A stretch of 23,683 nucleotides of DNA from Bacillota bacterium (GTDB taxonomy: Bacteria; Bacillota; Bacilli; ZCTH02-B2): the NCBI GenBank assembly GCA_017577895.1, contig PKQY01000028.1, positions 1 to 23,683 on the forward strand. Direction: 5' to 3'. Under the pieces are notes generated by a model. It ran no database searches and was not told the origin of the DNA. It worked only from the letters and a program-made list of their open reading frames with translations. A program made the translations under genes and the position numbers. Of this stretch, positions 22,418 to 23,683 are shown one piece after another. Position 1 is the first letter of the stretch; the number at the start of each line of letters is the position of its first letter.

Positions 22418-23296
22418 GTGCAACCGACCAAAATCGCCGCCTTGTCCATCTTCAGCAACGGGTTTGTGACCATCTTGAAAATCATCGTCGGGTTCATCAC
22501 CGGTTCGGTGGCCGTCTTGTCCGAAGCGATTCATTCGTCCTTGGACTTGCTCGCCTCGGCCATCGCCTTTTTTTCGGTCAAAATTTCCCGCAAACCCCCG
22601 GATCGGGATCACCCTTACGGCCACGGCAAAGTGGAAAACGTCTCCGGAACGATTGAAACGCTGCTCATCTTTGTCGCCGGCATCTGGATCATTTCCGAAT
22701 CGATTCACAAATGGCTGGAACCGGAACCGCTCCAGCTGCCCCTGCTGGGGGTGGGCGCGATGCTCCTGGGTGCCGCCATCAATCTCGCCGTCGGTCTCGC
22801 TGTCAAACGCACCGGCGAACAATTCGACTCTGTGGCCATGCGTTCCAACGCCCTGCACCTGCTCACGGACGTCTACACGTCCCTGGGCGTGGCCGTCAGT
22901 CTCCTCTTGGTGTCGCTCACCCAGTGGTGGTTTCTCGATCCACTCATTGGCATTCTTCTCGCTCTTTATATTATGAAAGAAGCGTTTCGCTTGGGCAAAC
23001 AATCGTTTATGCCCCTCCTGGACACGAGCCTCAGCGAAGATGAGCAGGCAGCCATTCGCAAAATCATTGAATCGTATCAAGCTGAGTTCATCGAATATCA
23101 CGACTTGCGGACCCGACGGGCCGGCGCGGAAAAACACATCGACTTCCATTTGGTCGTGCCCTCCCACTTGCCCGTCGAGCAAGCCCATGCCTTGTGTGAC
23201 CGCATCGAAGCGGCGTTGAAAAAACACATTCAGCCGGCCCGCATCCTCATCCATTTGGAGCCGGAACACGAGCGCACCGACAAACCTCCCCGCTGA
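22418..23296 (+). CDS. Cation diffusion facilitator (zinc-type metal exporter)
   Basis: Metal/proton antiporter of 292 aa that exports divalent cations. Six membrane helices with the metal site in helix 2 (His39-SSL-Asp43) and helix 5 (His147-LLT-Asp151), an H-D/H-D set typical of zinc-type CDFs; manganese-type members use D-D. The P-x-x-x-HPYGHGKVE loop (residues about 61-73) is the usual one after helix 2, and a cytoplasmic C-terminal domain (residues 205-285, EKHIDFHLVVP; HPYGH loop apart) would bind metal and dimerise. Start GTG at 22418 with GGGGGAGG 7 nt upstream; a TTG at 22397 precedes that site and is unlikely. It stands alone, between divergent and convergent neighbours. Confidence 0.93.
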   Translation: MQPTKIAALSIFSNGFVTILKIIVGFITGSVAVLSEAIHSSLDLLASAIAFFSVKISRKPPDRDHPYGHGKVENVSGTIETLLIFVAGIWIISESIHKWLEPEPLQLPLLGVGAMLLGAAINLAVGLAVKRTGEQFDSVAMRSNALHLLTDVYTSLGVAVSLLLVSLTQWWFLDPLIGILLALYIMKEAFRLGKQSFMPLLDTSLSEDEQAAIRKIIESYQAEFIEYHDLRTRRAGAEKHIDFHLVVPSHLPVEQAHALCDRIEAALKKHIQPARILIHLEPEHERTDKPPR

Positions 23297-23317
23297 GGCG
23301 CCCATCGATGCCTGCGA

Positions 23318-23683
23318 TTACTCTCTTTCGGCCGGCGGCTCTTCCCCCCATTCCCGAATCACCGAATGGACAATATGGATGGAGTCAAATTCGCCCCCCG
23401 ATATTTGAATGATGGGCCATTTTTCGGGAAACAAATGCGCATGGATGGCCTCCGGCGGCCAACCCTGACGGTGGCGATGGAGAATTTCCCCGCACAGCCA
23501 CTCCAGATTGTCCAGTTTTTTCATCAACAGTCGGCGGCCGTGGTGTAAAGGTCCGTTGTGACTGCAAAACACCGTCTGGAAATCTTCCTCCAGGACGAGG
23601 CGGAGAGAACGCATGATGGCCGGCACCGATTCGTGCCGCATGATGAGTTTTGTCTTCGGCGCGAGAAACAAGTCGCCGCAAAA
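23318..23683 (-). CDS. MBL-fold metal-dependent hydrolase, C-terminal part (cut by window edge)
   Basis: The frame is open at the right window edge, so the start is outside. The 121 codons seen begin FCGDLFLAPKTKL: the G-D of a metallo-beta-lactamase fold metal site (usually S-G-D) followed further on by VFCSHNGPLHHG with the last metal-binding His. A helical tail with many charged residues and a DSIHIVHSVI segment ends the protein. This is the layout of MBL-fold hydrolases of the YflN/Glx II-like group. The substrate is unknown. It ends 21 bp from the CDF stop in convergent orientation. The TTG at 23671 is an internal codon, not a start. Confidence 0.8.
   Translation of the reverse strand, partial: FCGDLFLAPKTKLIMRHESVPAIMRSLRLVLEEDFQTVFCSHNGPLHHGRRLLMKKLDNLEWLCGEILHRHRQGWPPEAIHAHLFPEKWPIIQISGGEFDSIHIVHSVIREWGEEPPAERE

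Noticed and set aside
1..23683. tRNA, rRNA, CRISPR array, insertion sequence or phage genes
   Set aside because: No tRNA-like cloverleaf, regularly spaced repeats, transposase, integrase or phage motif was found on reading both strands.

Overview
The window comes from a spore-forming, aerobic Gram-positive bacterium of the Bacillales type, GC-rich and perhaps thermophilic. Support for this is a clear GerE (late spore-coat regulator) behind a SigK-like promoter, a GerM lipoprotein, a Bacillus-type three-subunit succinate dehydrogenase, a 408-aa Bacillus-type aspartokinase with an internal start, and strong AAGGAGG-type ribosome binding sites. Read along the minus strand, uvrC-lysC-sdhCAB-gerE-marR-racE-gerM-rph-rdgB follows the known Bacillus subtilis order (uvrC-lysC-yslB-sdhCAB-gerE-ysmA-ysmB-racE-gerM-rph-ysnA), without yslB and ysmA. 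The species cannot be named from the sequence alone.

Layout, left to right. Positions 1-2397 hold tig-clpP-clpX on the minus strand (chaperone and protease; clpX is cut by the window edge). Positions 2488-5099 hold gerM, rph and rdgB. Positions 5186-6815 hold gerE, a MarR regulator and racE. Positions 7019-10179 hold sdhCAB. Positions 10355-11581 hold lysC behind a lysine riboswitch (about 11622-11880), and 11946-13730 hold uvrC. A divergent control region (13731-13965) separates uvrC from a plus-strand ZIP metal transporter. Positions 14745-21397 are one compact minus-strand operon for cytochrome c maturation: ccmE, ccmF, a small CcmI-like gene, an unrecognised anchored protein, ccmA, ccmB, ccmC, ccmD (45 aa) and a TlpA/ResA/CcmG-like thioredoxin. 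A metallophosphoesterase (minus), a CDF metal exporter (plus) and the end of an MBL-fold hydrolase (minus) close the window.

The most unusual part is the ccm operon. Bacillales normally mature c-type cytochromes by System II (ResB/ResC). Here a nearly complete System I (Ccm) sits in a sporulator, its CcmE carries Cys (C-P-S-K-Y) in place of the haem-binding His, and no CcmH thiol reductase is present. In the usual CcmH/I place are two small-domain membrane proteins, neither with an extracytoplasmic cysteine, that share a related cytoplasmic helical motif (14 of 33 positions identical by eye). This looks like a reduced, CcmH-less Ccm variant.

Other regulatory signals include a lysine riboswitch with terminator, an internal ribosome binding site for the aspartokinase beta subunit, a SigK-type gerE promoter, a long two-part inverted repeat that takes in part of the gerM ribosome binding site, and a Zur-box-like sequence just downstream of the predicted start of the ZIP transcript.
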